Assembly: GCF_900142465.1 (NCBI RefSeq)
Contig: NZ_FRAX01000002.1
Coordinates: 307,554-371,553 of the forward strand
Source: Fibrobacter sp. UWH6
Lineage (GTDB): Bacteria > Fibrobacterota > Fibrobacteria > Fibrobacterales > Fibrobacteraceae
Direction: 5' to 3'
DNA length: 64,000 nucleotides
Numbering within the stretch: position 1 is the stretch's first letter; the number at the start of each line of letters is the position of its first letter. The notes below the pieces were generated by a model. It saw nothing but the letters and a program-made list of their open reading frames with translations. It was not told the origin of the DNA and ran no database searches. Shown here piece by piece: positions 34,451-42,699 of this stretch. A program made the position numbers and the translations under genes.

Positions 34451-34476
34451 CGGTAAAATTTAAATTTTTACCGATG
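34448..34476. promoter_or_regulatory. Inverted repeat over the TOTE start codon
   Basis: CATCGGTAAAA and TTTTACCGATG form 11-base perfect arms around a short AT spacer. The first three bases are the TOTE start codon (minus strand). It could be an operator or an mRNA hairpin that hides the start. Confidence 0.5.
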
Positions 34477-34577
34477 GTTTAAAATTTCGGGTTATTGCCA
34501 AGCAAGGTCTTTTTCTCATAAAAAAAGCAAGAAAAAGACCCACAATTCTTCAATTTAAACAAAAAACATACAAATTT

Positions 34578-34605
34578 CTACGGCACATTTATAAATATGC
34601 CGTAG
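34578..34605. promoter_or_regulatory. Inverted repeat CTACGGCA / TGCCGTAG in the TOTE-AbiE intergenic region
   Basis: Perfect 8-base arms flank a 12-base AT spacer between two divergent genes. It is a candidate regulator site for either gene. Confidence 0.4.
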
Positions 34606-34624
34606 ATTTTTACACACAATAAAC

Positions 34625-34666
34625 AATACACAAACATTTGCATTTGTGTATTAAATATTGTATATT
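34625..34666 (+). promoter_or_regulatory. AbiEi-AbiEii promoter and operator
   Basis: Inverted repeat AATACACAAA / TTTGTGTATT (34625-34634, 34643-34652) overlaps a promoter with -35 TTGCAT (34638-34643), 17-base spacer and -10 TATATT (34661-34666). AbiEi antitoxins are known to repress by binding inverted repeats upstream. Confidence 0.65.
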
Positions 34667-34672
34667 TAGACC

Positions 34673-35278
34673 ATGTCCAAAATCATGGTAGCACACGATA
34701 TTGTAGCCTCATACGACGGCATTGTCAGAACATCCGACTTCAACGAAAACGGAATCCACAATGACGAGCTGTCTAGATTCTGCACTAGCGGAAAACTTTA
34801 CAGAGTTCGCAAAGGCGTGTACAGTGCCGTTCCGACGAACGAAATAGCAGAAGAACGACTGCTTGCAGAACTCTTGCCCGATGTAGTCATCTGCATGGAA
34901 TCGGCACTCTACTATTACGGCTATAGCGATCACGCCCCCACGGATTGGACAATTTCCGTGCCTAGGTCATTTTCACGTTCCAGACTTAAAATTGACGGCC
35001 TTTTTCTAAAAACGCGTTATGTGCAAGAAGAACTTTTCGACCTTGGGCTAAGCACGGAAAACTTCAACGGGTTCGAACTAAAAATTTACGACCGAGAACG
35101 ATGCGTCTGCGACTGCTTCAAGTACCGCAACAAAATAGACAGCGAGCTATTCAACAAAGCCTTGAACGCTTACGCAAGCGACCCTCAGAAGAATCTAATG
35201 AAACTTCTGGATTACGCCCGGAAAATGCGAGTACAAAAGAAAGTTAGAGAAATTATGGAGGTTCTGTTCAATGGCTGA
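34673..35278 (+). CDS. AbiEi-family antitoxin
   Basis: This 201-residue protein has an N-terminal winged helix (IVRTSDFNENGIHNDELSRFCTSGKLYRVRKGVYS) and the AbiEi C-terminal domain (ISVPRSFSR, LKIYDRERCVCDCFKYRNKI). It is the transcriptional repressor and antitoxin of type IV AbiE systems. The last 8 bases overlap the AbiEii toxin gene. A start a few codons later (MVAHD) is possible. Confidence 0.9.
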   Translation: MSKIMVAHDIVASYDGIVRTSDFNENGIHNDELSRFCTSGKLYRVRKGVYSAVPTNEIAEERLLAELLPDVVICMESALYYYGYSDHAPTDWTISVPRSFSRSRLKIDGLFLKTRYVQEELFDLGLSTENFNGFELKIYDRERCVCDCFKYRNKIDSELFNKALNAYASDPQKNLMKLLDYARKMRVQKKVREIMEVLFNG

Positions 35279-36167
35279 TCGCGCAGCATCGGTACTTGCC
35301 AAAATACGAAATAAATCCAAGGAAATGGGCTGGAACAGCATGCAAAGCCTTCAGCTATTTTGCCAGGAAGAATTCATCCGCAGAATCAACCTTTCAAAAT
35401 ACAAAGATACATTTATTTTGAAAGGCGGCCTGCTCATTTACGCGCTTTCAAATTTTGGAAGCAGAACAACCCGAGACGCAGATTTTCTCGTTGAGAACCT
35501 CTCAAATTCTCCAGAAAAAATGCGCGAAATCATTCACGAGATAATAAATACGGAATCAGAAAATGACTTTGTAACTTTCGAATTGGCAAATCTAAAAGAG
35601 ATTGCCAAAGAAAAGAAATACACTGGGGTTTCTGCATTTCTCATCGTGAAAATCAAAAACACCCGTACAGGGATAAACATTGATTTTGGATTTGGAGACA
35701 CAATCATTCCAAAACCAAAAACAGCAACCTTTCCTGTTCAAGTCGAAGGGTTTTCATGCCCTCAAGTAAGAGTTTACCCCGTAGAAACAATCATCGCGGA
35801 AAAAATTGACGCAATCCTTGATCGAATGGAACTTTCCAGCCGAATGAAAGACTATTTTGACATTCACTTCATTCTTCAAAATTTTGATTTTGATGGTGCA
35901 ACATTGAAAACCGCCATCGCGAGGACCTTCGAAAATCGACAACGTAATTACGATATGAATCGTTTTCAGAAAGTCCTTCAATTTCACAACGATCAATCTA
36001 TGGGAACCAAGTGGAAAGCTTTTCTGAAAAAAGCAAAATTGTCCGAAATTCCATTCCAAGATGTTATCGCATCTTTGCAGAAATTTCTTGAATTGCCAAT
36101 ACAAGCATGCTTCAACAATAAAGACTTTTTACTAGAATGGAAAAGTGACGAACAAAAATGGGTATAA
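35271..36167 (+). CDS. AbiEii-family nucleotidyltransferase toxin
   Basis: This 298-residue protein has DNA polymerase beta-like nucleotidyltransferase motifs: FILKGGLLIYALSNFGSRTTRDADFLVE (G-S and DxD) and later VYPVETIIAEKIDAILDR. AbiEii toxins add nucleotides (GTP-dependent or tRNA 3' end) and stop growth during phage infection. It overlaps its antitoxin gene. The end abuts a remnant of an unrelated helicase gene in the opposite orientation. Confidence 0.9.
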   Translation: MADRAASVLAKIRNKSKEMGWNSMQSLQLFCQEEFIRRINLSKYKDTFILKGGLLIYALSNFGSRTTRDADFLVENLSNSPEKMREIIHEIINTESENDFVTFELANLKEIAKEKKYTGVSAFLIVKIKNTRTGINIDFGFGDTIIPKPKTATFPVQVEGFSCPQVRVYPVETIIAEKIDAILDRMELSSRMKDYFDIHFILQNFDFDGATLKTAIARTFENRQRNYDMNRFQKVLQFHNDQSMGTKWKAFLKKAKLSEIPFQDVIASLQKFLELPIQACFNNKDFLLEWKSDEQKWV

Positions 36168-36255
36168 AAGGACGCTTTTGACGCATTCTTACCAGTACAG
36201 GAACATTTTCATCTAAATGGTCAAGTTCATAGACAAGTCCATAAAGTTCATTCAT
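36168..36255 (-). pseudogene. Relic of a TOTE-type helicase C-terminus
   Basis: Read on the minus strand this segment gives LVYELDHLDENVPVLVRMRQKR. It matches the end of the TOTE protein at 32084 (VYDYVDGNVPVLARMHQKR), and nucleotide identity is visible over about 50 bases. It has lost the rest of the gene on both sides, so it is a fragment of a second helicase that once occupied this site. Confidence 0.6.
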
Positions 36256-36277
36256 AATGTTCAATATATTGAACATT
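36256..36277. promoter_or_regulatory. 22-base perfect palindrome, HipB operator candidate
   Basis: AATGTTCAATA followed by its exact complement TATTGAACATT lies 33 bases before the HipB start, near a TTATATAA promoter element. HipB proteins bind such palindromes to repress hipBA. Confidence 0.65.
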
Positions 36278-36309
36278 TCAAACAATTTTTGTACATTATA
36301 TAAAACATT

Positions 36310-36612
36310 ATGAAAAGAGCATTATTACCATCGCAGAAAAGAATTTTAAATAACCTTGGCAAGCAGATAAAACTAGCCAGACTTCGCCGCGACCTCTCGG
36401 CAGAACAAATCGCCGAACGGGCAGACATTTCTCGTGGCACCTTGATAAAAATCGAAAGCGGTGATGAAGGCGTCTCCATGGGCCATTATTTTAGGGTACT
36501 GATTGCGTTGGGACTTGCAAGTGATATACTCCTTGTAGCAAAAGATGACGAACTCGGCAGAAAACTCCAAGACGCAAAACTAAACGTAAGAGAACGCGCC
36601 AGCAAGAAATAA
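36310..36612 (+). CDS. HipB-like antitoxin (Xre family)
   Basis: This 100-residue protein has an Xre helix-turn-helix (IKLARLRRDLSAEQIAERADISRGTLIKIES, about residues 20-50). As the gene before hipA it is the expected antitoxin and repressor. It is 11 bases upstream of HipA and follows a perfect palindromic operator. Confidence 0.88.
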   Translation: MKRALLPSQKRILNNLGKQIKLARLRRDLSAEQIAERADISRGTLIKIESGDEGVSMGHYFRVLIALGLASDILLVAKDDELGRKLQDAKLNVRERASKK

Positions 36613-36623
36613 GGTCTCGCAAA

Positions 36624-37883
36624 ATGAATAATCGGTCCGTATACGTATTCTTCCATAACGAGCAGGTCCTCGAGCCTGTTCTCATGGGCATTCTGCAAGA
36701 AACCTTGCAACGAGGCAAAAGCATCTTCTCCTTTGAATTTGACAAGTTCTGGTTAAACAATCCCATTTTTCAAATTTTTGATCCTAACCTAAGCCTATTT
36801 CGGGGAAAACAATACGCACCTACTGACAAAGATAACTTTGGCGTTTTCTTAGATTCCACTCCCGACCGTTGGGGGCGACAACTCATTGACCGCAGGGAAA
36901 CTATTTTGGCTAGAAAGGAAGGACGCCCCGTAATTCCCAGGACTGAATTAGATTATCTACTGGGAGTTTTTGATGAGAGCCGCATGGGAGCCCTGCGATT
37001 CAAACAGAGTCTTGACGGTGATTTCATCGACAACGACAAAGAACTAGCGACACCACCTTGGGAATCCCTTCGAAAATTAGAGGCCGCCAGCCTAAAATTG
37101 GAACAGGATGAAAATTCCATTGATGACCGTTGGTTAAAAATGCTATTACGTCCAGGAAGTTCTCTCGGAGGAGCGCGACCAAAAGCAAATGTTGTCGATG
37201 AACATGGTCATCTATGGATAGCCAAGTTCCCAAGTAAAAAAGATCGAAAAGATGTCGGAGCTTGGGAAACTGTCTGCATGACTCTTGCAAAAAAATGCGG
37301 TGTAGAAATCAGCGACTTTAAATGCATTAAACTCGGTTCCAAATATCACACTTTTTTAACAAAAAGATTTGACCGAACAGAAAATAACGTCCGCAAGCAT
37401 TTTACATCGGCAATGACGCATTTGGATTATAACGATGGAGCTAATGGAGGAACCGGAGCCAGCTACCTTGAATTGGTAGAGTGGATTTCTGAACATTGCG
37501 TAAATGTGCAAGGCAACTTAGAGCAGCTTTTCAAACGAATTATTTTCAACATTGCCATTTCCAATTGTGACGACCACCTGAGAAACCACGGTTTCCTCTT
37601 AACGCCCAAAGGCTGGACACTGTCACCAGCTTATGACTTGACACCCGACGAATATGGAACAGAACTTTCGTTGAACATTAACGAAAGCGAAGCAAATCTA
37701 GATTACAATTTGGCAAGAGAAGTTGCGCCCTATTTCGGCATCGCGCCAAGCGATGCAAACAGGATTATCAAAAAAACAAACGACGTTGTTTCAAAGTGGC
37801 AAAAGGTCGCAACAGACATAGGCATTTCGCGAAGCGAGCAAGAATTTATCGCAACGGCCTTTAGAACAAAAGATGGTGTTTGA
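36624..37883 (+). CDS. HipA-like serine/threonine kinase toxin
   Basis: This 419-residue HipA kinase has the P-loop-like LRPGSSLGGARPKANV (about residues 173-188), catalytic NCDDHLRNHGF and SPAYDLTP metal-binding DxxP region. HipA toxins phosphorylate tRNA synthetases and trigger dormancy. Motifs are complete, so it is probably active. It forms a type II pair with the HipB gene 11 bases upstream. Confidence 0.9.
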   Translation: MNNRSVYVFFHNEQVLEPVLMGILQETLQRGKSIFSFEFDKFWLNNPIFQIFDPNLSLFRGKQYAPTDKDNFGVFLDSTPDRWGRQLIDRRETILARKEGRPVIPRTELDYLLGVFDESRMGALRFKQSLDGDFIDNDKELATPPWESLRKLEAASLKLEQDENSIDDRWLKMLLRPGSSLGGARPKANVVDEHGHLWIAKFPSKKDRKDVGAWETVCMTLAKKCGVEISDFKCIKLGSKYHTFLTKRFDRTENNVRKHFTSAMTHLDYNDGANGGTGASYLELVEWISEHCVNVQGNLEQLFKRIIFNIAISNCDDHLRNHGFLLTPKGWTLSPAYDLTPDEYGTELSLNINESEANLDYNLAREVAPYFGIAPSDANRIIKKTNDVVSKWQKVATDIGISRSEQEFIATAFRTKDGV

Positions 37884-37980
37884 ATAAAACAGAACTCGTA
37901 ATAAAGAAAAGGAAGAAAGTAAATAAACCGCTAGTGGATTTGAATACACACGGTCCCGGATATAGCGTTTAATACAAAAA

Positions 37981-38014
37981 AACAGCCCATAACGAATCCG
38001 TTATGGGTTGTTTC
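37981..38014 (-). terminator. Strong terminator of the AAA/membrane operon
   Basis: AACAGCCCATAACG / CGTTATGGGTTGTT forms a long stem with a short loop. On the minus strand it is followed by seven Ts. It can also stop the HipBA transcript on the plus strand, though the T tract there is weaker. Confidence 0.85.
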
Positions 38015-38023
38015 CTTCAAAAA

Positions 38024-38824
38024 CTATTCCGTCACTTGGCTTCGAGTCAATGTATATGTATTAGAGCCACCGATACCCATGCCATTGAGATAAACAGTAC
38101 CATTAACATCATAACGAATTGCATATGTAATTCCACCACCGCCATCACGAATTCCAACGACTTCCACTTTGGATTCTGCGGGAACATCAAAAGAAACTTG
38201 TTTGTGATGTATCATAAACGGTTCTGTAATAGCAACTCCATCTACTTTAAGTTGAACATAATCTCCATCCTCAGCGGCATAGTCCCAAATATGAACCTTA
38301 GTCGACTTTTCAGTCTTGTCATGCGTTATTACCATATCCGCTTGCCGAACGGTTATTTGATCATCGTTCTTTACTAACCTAGCCCCAAGTTCCAATTTGT
38401 CCGACCACTGCTGTTTCAAGATTTCCTGAGCACCAACACTCGTGCTAATAGGGGTGTCCATGGGACTAACACCTCGCACTGCAAAAGAAATTGCCAAAAG
38501 TCCTGCCAAAACTGCTGACCAAAGTACCAATCTCTTTTTACGACGAACGACCGTTTCAGGCGAAGAATTTTCATGAAGACAATCCTTGTTTCCATCCACA
38601 GCATCGGAAAACTTATCAATTTTTTCCTTCTGTTTGACATCGACATCATCCTTCGATGTTTCCGTTTTCATATCCTTTCGTAAAGATTCATTTTGTGCCG
38701 GAGAAAAGGATTGAATGTCAGGAGTATCTTTTTCAATCCCCAATCTAGAGGAAGAAGTTTCTCCACCATTCAGCTCAGCGTGAGCAACCCCTTCAATTTT
38801 CATTTTACGTTTTTTCTGTTCCAT
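38024..38824 (-). CDS. Single-pass membrane protein of AAA operon
   Basis: This 266-residue protein has a long charged, Ser/Asp/Glu/Lys-rich cytosolic N-terminus (residues 1-90). One transmembrane helix (LVLWSAVLAGLLAISFAV, about 96-115) leads to a beta-rich extracytoplasmic domain with Gly-rich end (GIRDGGGGITYAI). It is unrecognised. It is the last gene of a minus-strand group of four (AAA protein, two small multi-pass proteins, this one) and precedes a strong terminator. Its shape fits a membrane-anchored protein with a large inside linker, possibly the partner of the AAA enzyme. Confidence 0.7.
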   Translation of the reverse strand: MEQKKRKMKIEGVAHAELNGGETSSSRLGIEKDTPDIQSFSPAQNESLRKDMKTETSKDDVDVKQKEKIDKFSDAVDGNKDCLHENSSPETVVRRKKRLVLWSAVLAGLLAISFAVRGVSPMDTPISTSVGAQEILKQQWSDKLELGARLVKNDDQITVRQADMVITHDKTEKSTKVHIWDYAAEDGDYVQLKVDGVAITEPFMIHHKQVSFDVPAESKVEVVGIRDGGGGITYAIRYDVNGTVYLNGMGIGGSNTYTLTRSQVTE

Positions 38825-38838
38825 AAAAATTCTATATC

Positions 38839-39258
38839 CTAATTAAACGGATGTTTTCTAAAATAAAATCCCATAATAATTCTACACACCAATACTTGAA
38901 CTATTACAGCAATAATTGTCAACAGATGCCTTGTTGGTTCAATGACATCAAATCCATAAGCAAGAATTTTTTCAGCCAACGCAACAATAAAAAAATTACA
39001 CAGAGCAAAAATACTGAACGGATAAAGTTTGTCAATCATGGTATAGCAACGTCTAAAAAATATATTTGTCAGCAAAAAAGGAATAGACACTATTTTAAAA
39101 TATGTCAGTCCAAAACTAGGCAAACTATAGCCCGTAGTAAGCATAGATAGAATAAACATTAAGATTCCTAAATAAAAAAGTGCTCCCAATACCATAGTGG
39201 GAATCAGCACTAAGCAAAACCACATTCCTGCAAAAAATGTTCTTACCGAATCAAACAT
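38839..39258 (-). CDS. Small multi-pass membrane protein A
   Basis: This 139-residue protein has about four hydrophobic helices. It ends in CRIIMGFYFRKHPFN, which matches the end of its upstream neighbour (GRFVMCLFFQKYPMD), so the two are diverged paralogues and may form a membrane pair. It overlaps the neighbour by 8 bases and lies 14 bases before the next gene. No known family. Confidence 0.65.
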   Translation of the reverse strand: MFDSVRTFFAGMWFCLVLIPTMVLGALFYLGILMFILSMLTTGYSLPSFGLTYFKIVSIPFLLTNIFFRRCYTMIDKLYPFSIFALCNFFIVALAEKILAYGFDVIEPTRHLLTIIAVIVQVLVCRIIMGFYFRKHPFN

Positions 39259-39658
39259 TCAAAGAATCCATCGGATATTTTTGAAAGAAAAGGCACATTA
39301 CAAAACGTCCAAGAAGCAAAAATCCCAAAGCAATCAAATTTGAATTAAAAATCGCATACGATATCTGAATCAACGCAACGATTGTTAAATAAGCTAAAGT
39401 AGTCGCATACAGGGGGCGAATTAGAGGATTCCTTATATAAATTTCTTGAAAGATTTCCTCTGTAATTACAAAAGGAGGAATGAAGAAAAATAAAGTGACA
39501 AGTGTAATCGCCAAATTCCCCGATACAACAGTCAAGGTTCCATCCAAAATGGATACACATATTATAGCTTCAACAATCGTTACAAAAAGTAATATGATCC
39601 ACGCAGCAAGTACATTCATGGACCAAGCGTAAGCACCGAACCTGTTTCCTTGATTCAC
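39251..39658 (-). CDS. Small multi-pass membrane protein B
   Basis: This 135-residue product uses a GTG start at 39658. GGAGGGG, a strong ribosome site, lies just upstream inside the end of the AAA gene. Longer upstream frames would overlap that gene deeply. It has four hydrophobic helices with the paralogous end R-(F/I)-(V/I)-M-x2-(F/Y)-F-x-K-x-P. It begins one base after the AAA stop codon, so it is tightly coupled to it. Confidence 0.65.
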   Translation of the reverse strand: MNQGNRFGAYAWSMNVLAAWIILLFVTIVEAIICVSILDGTLTVVSGNLAITLVTLFFFIPPFVITEEIFQEIYIRNPLIRPLYATTLAYLTIVALIQISYAIFNSNLIALGFLLLGRFVMCLFFQKYPMDSLNV

Positions 39659-39659
39659 A

Positions 39660-42455
39660 CTACACCCCCTCCAAATCACAGGCCGTAATGGTTGTAAGCG
39701 CAGTCTTGGAAAAATCATTGGAATCACTCAGTCGAAGAGCTTGATTATTCAGGGATTTTTCAAAGATGTTTCTTACATATCGACCATTGCCAAATTGAGG
39801 GTTCATCTTTGCTGATTCAAAATTTTTCCGCAAGCATTCGCTAGCACCGTCATCCAAAATATATCCCTGGTCACCGTAGAACTTGCCCGCAATTTGCATA
39901 AGTTCATCCGTAGAATAATCTGGGAATTCAATGATGTTTGCAAATCGAGAATGCAAGCCAGCATTTTGATTCAGGAAATTTTCCATATCCCTACTGTAAC
40001 CTGCAAGAATCACCACCAATCTATCGCGATTATCATCCATCATCTTAACAAGGGTATCTATCGCCTCGCGGCCAAAGTCATTAGGGCCACCTTGGGCAAG
40101 TGCATATGCCTCGTCAATAAATAGGACTCCGTTGAGTGCAGACTCAATGACCTCTCTTGTCTTTATGGCTGTCTGCCCAACATAGCCGGCCACTAGTCCC
40201 GAGCGATCCGTTTCCACCAACTTATTCGTGGTGATTACATTCATATTGTAAAGGACATTCGCAACGGTCCTGGCCATCATCGTTTTACCGGTGCCTGGAT
40301 TGCCTGCAAAAATCATGTGCATCGTTTGCGTGTCAGAGGTTTTCAATCCAGCTTGTTTGCGAGCCTCCTTAAGCTTTAAGCGAGCTTGTAAGCTCCGGAT
40401 GTACTGTTTGACGGAATCAAGTCCAATAACTTTTGACAATTCGCTTTCAAGATCAAAATCCTTAGGTCCAAAGCATCCAAAATCTTCAGGAATTAAAAGA
40501 TCCAAATTCACAGGATTTTTCACGACACGCTTCGACTGTTGTAAAATCGCGGCCTCCACAACATTACGGACAAGTCTTCCGTTTCCGCCATCATTTTTGC
40601 CCTTGACCTGCGAAGCCTCAAATATCCTAAGAAGCGGTTTTTCGCAATCCGCATCCATTTTGTACCCCTTGGACTTAACAGTAACTTTTGCAATGTCAAG
40701 CATTTCTTTGGAGCTGTAATCTTCAAAATGAACAATATTAGGGAACCTGGATTTCAATCCGGAATTTGTCTTAAGAAAATCCTTCATTTCCAATTCATAG
40801 CCAGCCAAAATGACGACAAGATTCTCCCTATTATCTTCCATCCCCTTTACAATAGCGTCTATGGCTTCAAGCCCAAACGGATCTCCGGCATCTCGACAAA
40901 GCGAATAGGCTTCGTCAATAAACAGGACTCCACCGAGAGCACTATTGATGACTTCATTTGTTTTCTGTGCGGTTTGCCCAAGATATTGTCCAACAAGATC
41001 AGCTCTTGTCACTTCGCGTAAATGCCCCGAGGAAAGCACTCCTATAGCCTTCAGGTATTTCGCGACAATCCTCGCAACAGTAGTCTTTCCCGTTCCCGGA
41101 TTTCCAGCAAAAATCATGTGCATGGAGATATCCGCTTTCGGAAGACCATTGGCCGTTCTGATTTGCTGAATTTTGACATTCGTCTCCAAATCACGAATGT
41201 AATCCTTCACCTTTTTCAGACCAATAATGTTGTCAAGTTCCTTCTTGACATCAGCCAATTCCGAAGCATTTATATCTTTGGAATAATCAGCAAAATTCAA
41301 TTTTTTGCCAGAGGCTAGAGATACAAAGAATTCATTTTCTACACTGGTAAGATGAATCTTCGTATTCGTCGCAATTGCATTTTGCAAAAGCATTTCAGTG
41401 AGGCCCTTGTAAAGGAACTCTTCTACGAACTTCTTTAAGCCCTTGATACCTGCATCTTTTGAAAATATCTTCACAAGTGCATTGACAACATCATCATCAA
41501 AAGACGCTTCAATATGAAGCATCCGAGAACATTTGTCAATCAAAGCCCTGCATTCCGTAAATGCAATATCCTGAAGTTGCTTTTGCGAGATCGGTTCCAG
41601 TTCAATAACATCACCGAACAATTTCGTAATCTTATTCCCAAGAACAGAAAGTATTTTCGCCTTGGGAAGTGTACTAATAAAAACAAAAAATTTGCCATTG
41701 GCAGAAATTTCAGAAATCGGATTGGAGTGAAGAACTCCCGTCGCATCCATCAGCATTCCGTTATTAGACACATAACGCTTATTCAGTTTACAAACGCCAT
41801 TTTCCAACAACTGCTGAAGAATATCCAATTCACCAGCCCCTGCTTTTTCCGGTTGCTCAAATATAATGACATCAGCCTTAGACTTCAGGCAAGCATATAT
41901 ATCGCTCAAGAACAAAGTTCCAGAAGAATCGCTCGCATAACGGCCAAGATCAATAATCTCCGCAGACGATGATGTCAAAATTTTTTGTTGGCAGAGAATT
42001 TTACTGATGCACTGGATTGCATAAGCCTTTCCCCTACTAAGGTGTCCCAAAAGAAGAATGGAGTTTTTCGGCTTTTCTTCTTCGTACCCACTTACAAAAG
42101 GACGCTTAAATGCAGTAACCAAGGATTGAATATCCTTTTCAGACCCAATCCAAATTTTTGCAAGTTCCTTGGGAACAGGATTAAAATTAAAAGATTTTGC
42201 ATTGTCCTTTACAGCATGTGCTGAAGCCTTGGAATCCTGTCTTGTAAAAATCGTAGCGAACCCTTTTTCCGGTTCATGCCCTTTCGGTTCTGATTTCACA
42301 GATTCCGATTTCGATTCGCTTTTCAATACCGTTTTTTCTACAGACGATGTAGATTGTACTTTTGGGGTTGCCCTCAAACCCTGAGGCAAGTTCTTTGCCG
42401 CAGTAAAAATCTGGTATTCAGGAAAAAGAAATTTCAGCAACTCTTTAAGATTCAT
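39660..42455 (-). CDS. Triple-AAA protein of the CbxX/SpoVK type
   Basis: This 931-residue protein has two canonical CbxX/CfqX AAA domains. Walker A motifs FAGNPGTGKTTVAR (near residue 450) and FAGNPGTGKTMMAR (near 718), Walker B VLFIDEAYSL/VLFIDEAYAL and the RF Arg motifs are intact in both. Residues about 100-370 hold a third, Clp-like AAA module with a decayed Walker A (LLGHLSRGKAYA). The first 100 residues are disordered and Ser/Lys-rich. CbxX proteins remodel macromolecular complexes such as Rubisco, or act in ESX-type secretion. Here they are followed by three membrane proteins, so a membrane-coupled machine is plausible. It is the first gene of that operon. Confidence 0.85.
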   Translation of the reverse strand: MNLKELLKFLFPEYQIFTAAKNLPQGLRATPKVQSTSSVEKTVLKSESKSESVKSEPKGHEPEKGFATIFTRQDSKASAHAVKDNAKSFNFNPVPKELAKIWIGSEKDIQSLVTAFKRPFVSGYEEEKPKNSILLLGHLSRGKAYAIQCISKILCQQKILTSSSAEIIDLGRYASDSSGTLFLSDIYACLKSKADVIIFEQPEKAGAGELDILQQLLENGVCKLNKRYVSNNGMLMDATGVLHSNPISEISANGKFFVFISTLPKAKILSVLGNKITKLFGDVIELEPISQKQLQDIAFTECRALIDKCSRMLHIEASFDDDVVNALVKIFSKDAGIKGLKKFVEEFLYKGLTEMLLQNAIATNTKIHLTSVENEFFVSLASGKKLNFADYSKDINASELADVKKELDNIIGLKKVKDYIRDLETNVKIQQIRTANGLPKADISMHMIFAGNPGTGKTTVARIVAKYLKAIGVLSSGHLREVTRADLVGQYLGQTAQKTNEVINSALGGVLFIDEAYSLCRDAGDPFGLEAIDAIVKGMEDNRENLVVILAGYELEMKDFLKTNSGLKSRFPNIVHFEDYSSKEMLDIAKVTVKSKGYKMDADCEKPLLRIFEASQVKGKNDGGNGRLVRNVVEAAILQQSKRVVKNPVNLDLLIPEDFGCFGPKDFDLESELSKVIGLDSVKQYIRSLQARLKLKEARKQAGLKTSDTQTMHMIFAGNPGTGKTMMARTVANVLYNMNVITTNKLVETDRSGLVAGYVGQTAIKTREVIESALNGVLFIDEAYALAQGGPNDFGREAIDTLVKMMDDNRDRLVVILAGYSRDMENFLNQNAGLHSRFANIIEFPDYSTDELMQIAGKFYGDQGYILDDGASECLRKNFESAKMNPQFGNGRYVRNIFEKSLNNQALRLSDSNDFSKTALTTITACDLEGV

Positions 42456-42477
42456 CTCAGCACCTTCAATCTAAATC

Positions 42478-42506
42478 TATTAAAATCTGGTGACTTTTTA
42501 TGTCAA
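42478..42506 (-). promoter_or_regulatory. Promoter of the triple-AAA operon
   Basis: On the minus strand, -35 TTGACA and -10 TTAATA are separated by 17 bases. They sit 23 bases upstream of the AAA start codon. The -35 begins only a few bases after the terminator of the AbiF-adjacent RNA. Confidence 0.6.
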
Positions 42507-42510
42507 AAAC

Positions 42511-42661
42511 AAAAAATGTCCCCTATATTCACAAAATATCGAACATACGTCTTGATAGGGACATGCTCTACATAGTTTGAATCGATGATAAATCGCAAGA
42601 CCCAGGTCCATCGCTAGCGAGGAAGTTCCTCGCTTTTTTTGCGGAAAAAAGTTTCGTAAAT
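42511..42661 (-). ncRNA. Candidate small RNA beside the AbiF-like gene
   Basis: A promoter (TTGACG, 17-base spacer, TATCGT; minus strand 42696-42668) starts right after the abiF stop codon. The predicted RNA of about 150 bases contains GCGAGGAA/TTCCTCGC, GACC/GGTC and CGATG/CATCG stems. It ends at TGTCCCTAT / ATAGGGGACA followed by TTTTTTG (42563-42511). It has no good reading frame. Structured RNAs next to abiF genes are known and have been proposed as antitoxins. The opposite strand also has a terminator-like GCGAGG hairpin with seven Ts (42617-42640), so direction is likely but not certain. Confidence 0.55.
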
Positions 42662-42699
42662 CATCAGACGATATGCCGAGCTGATGATTCCGTCAAGGA

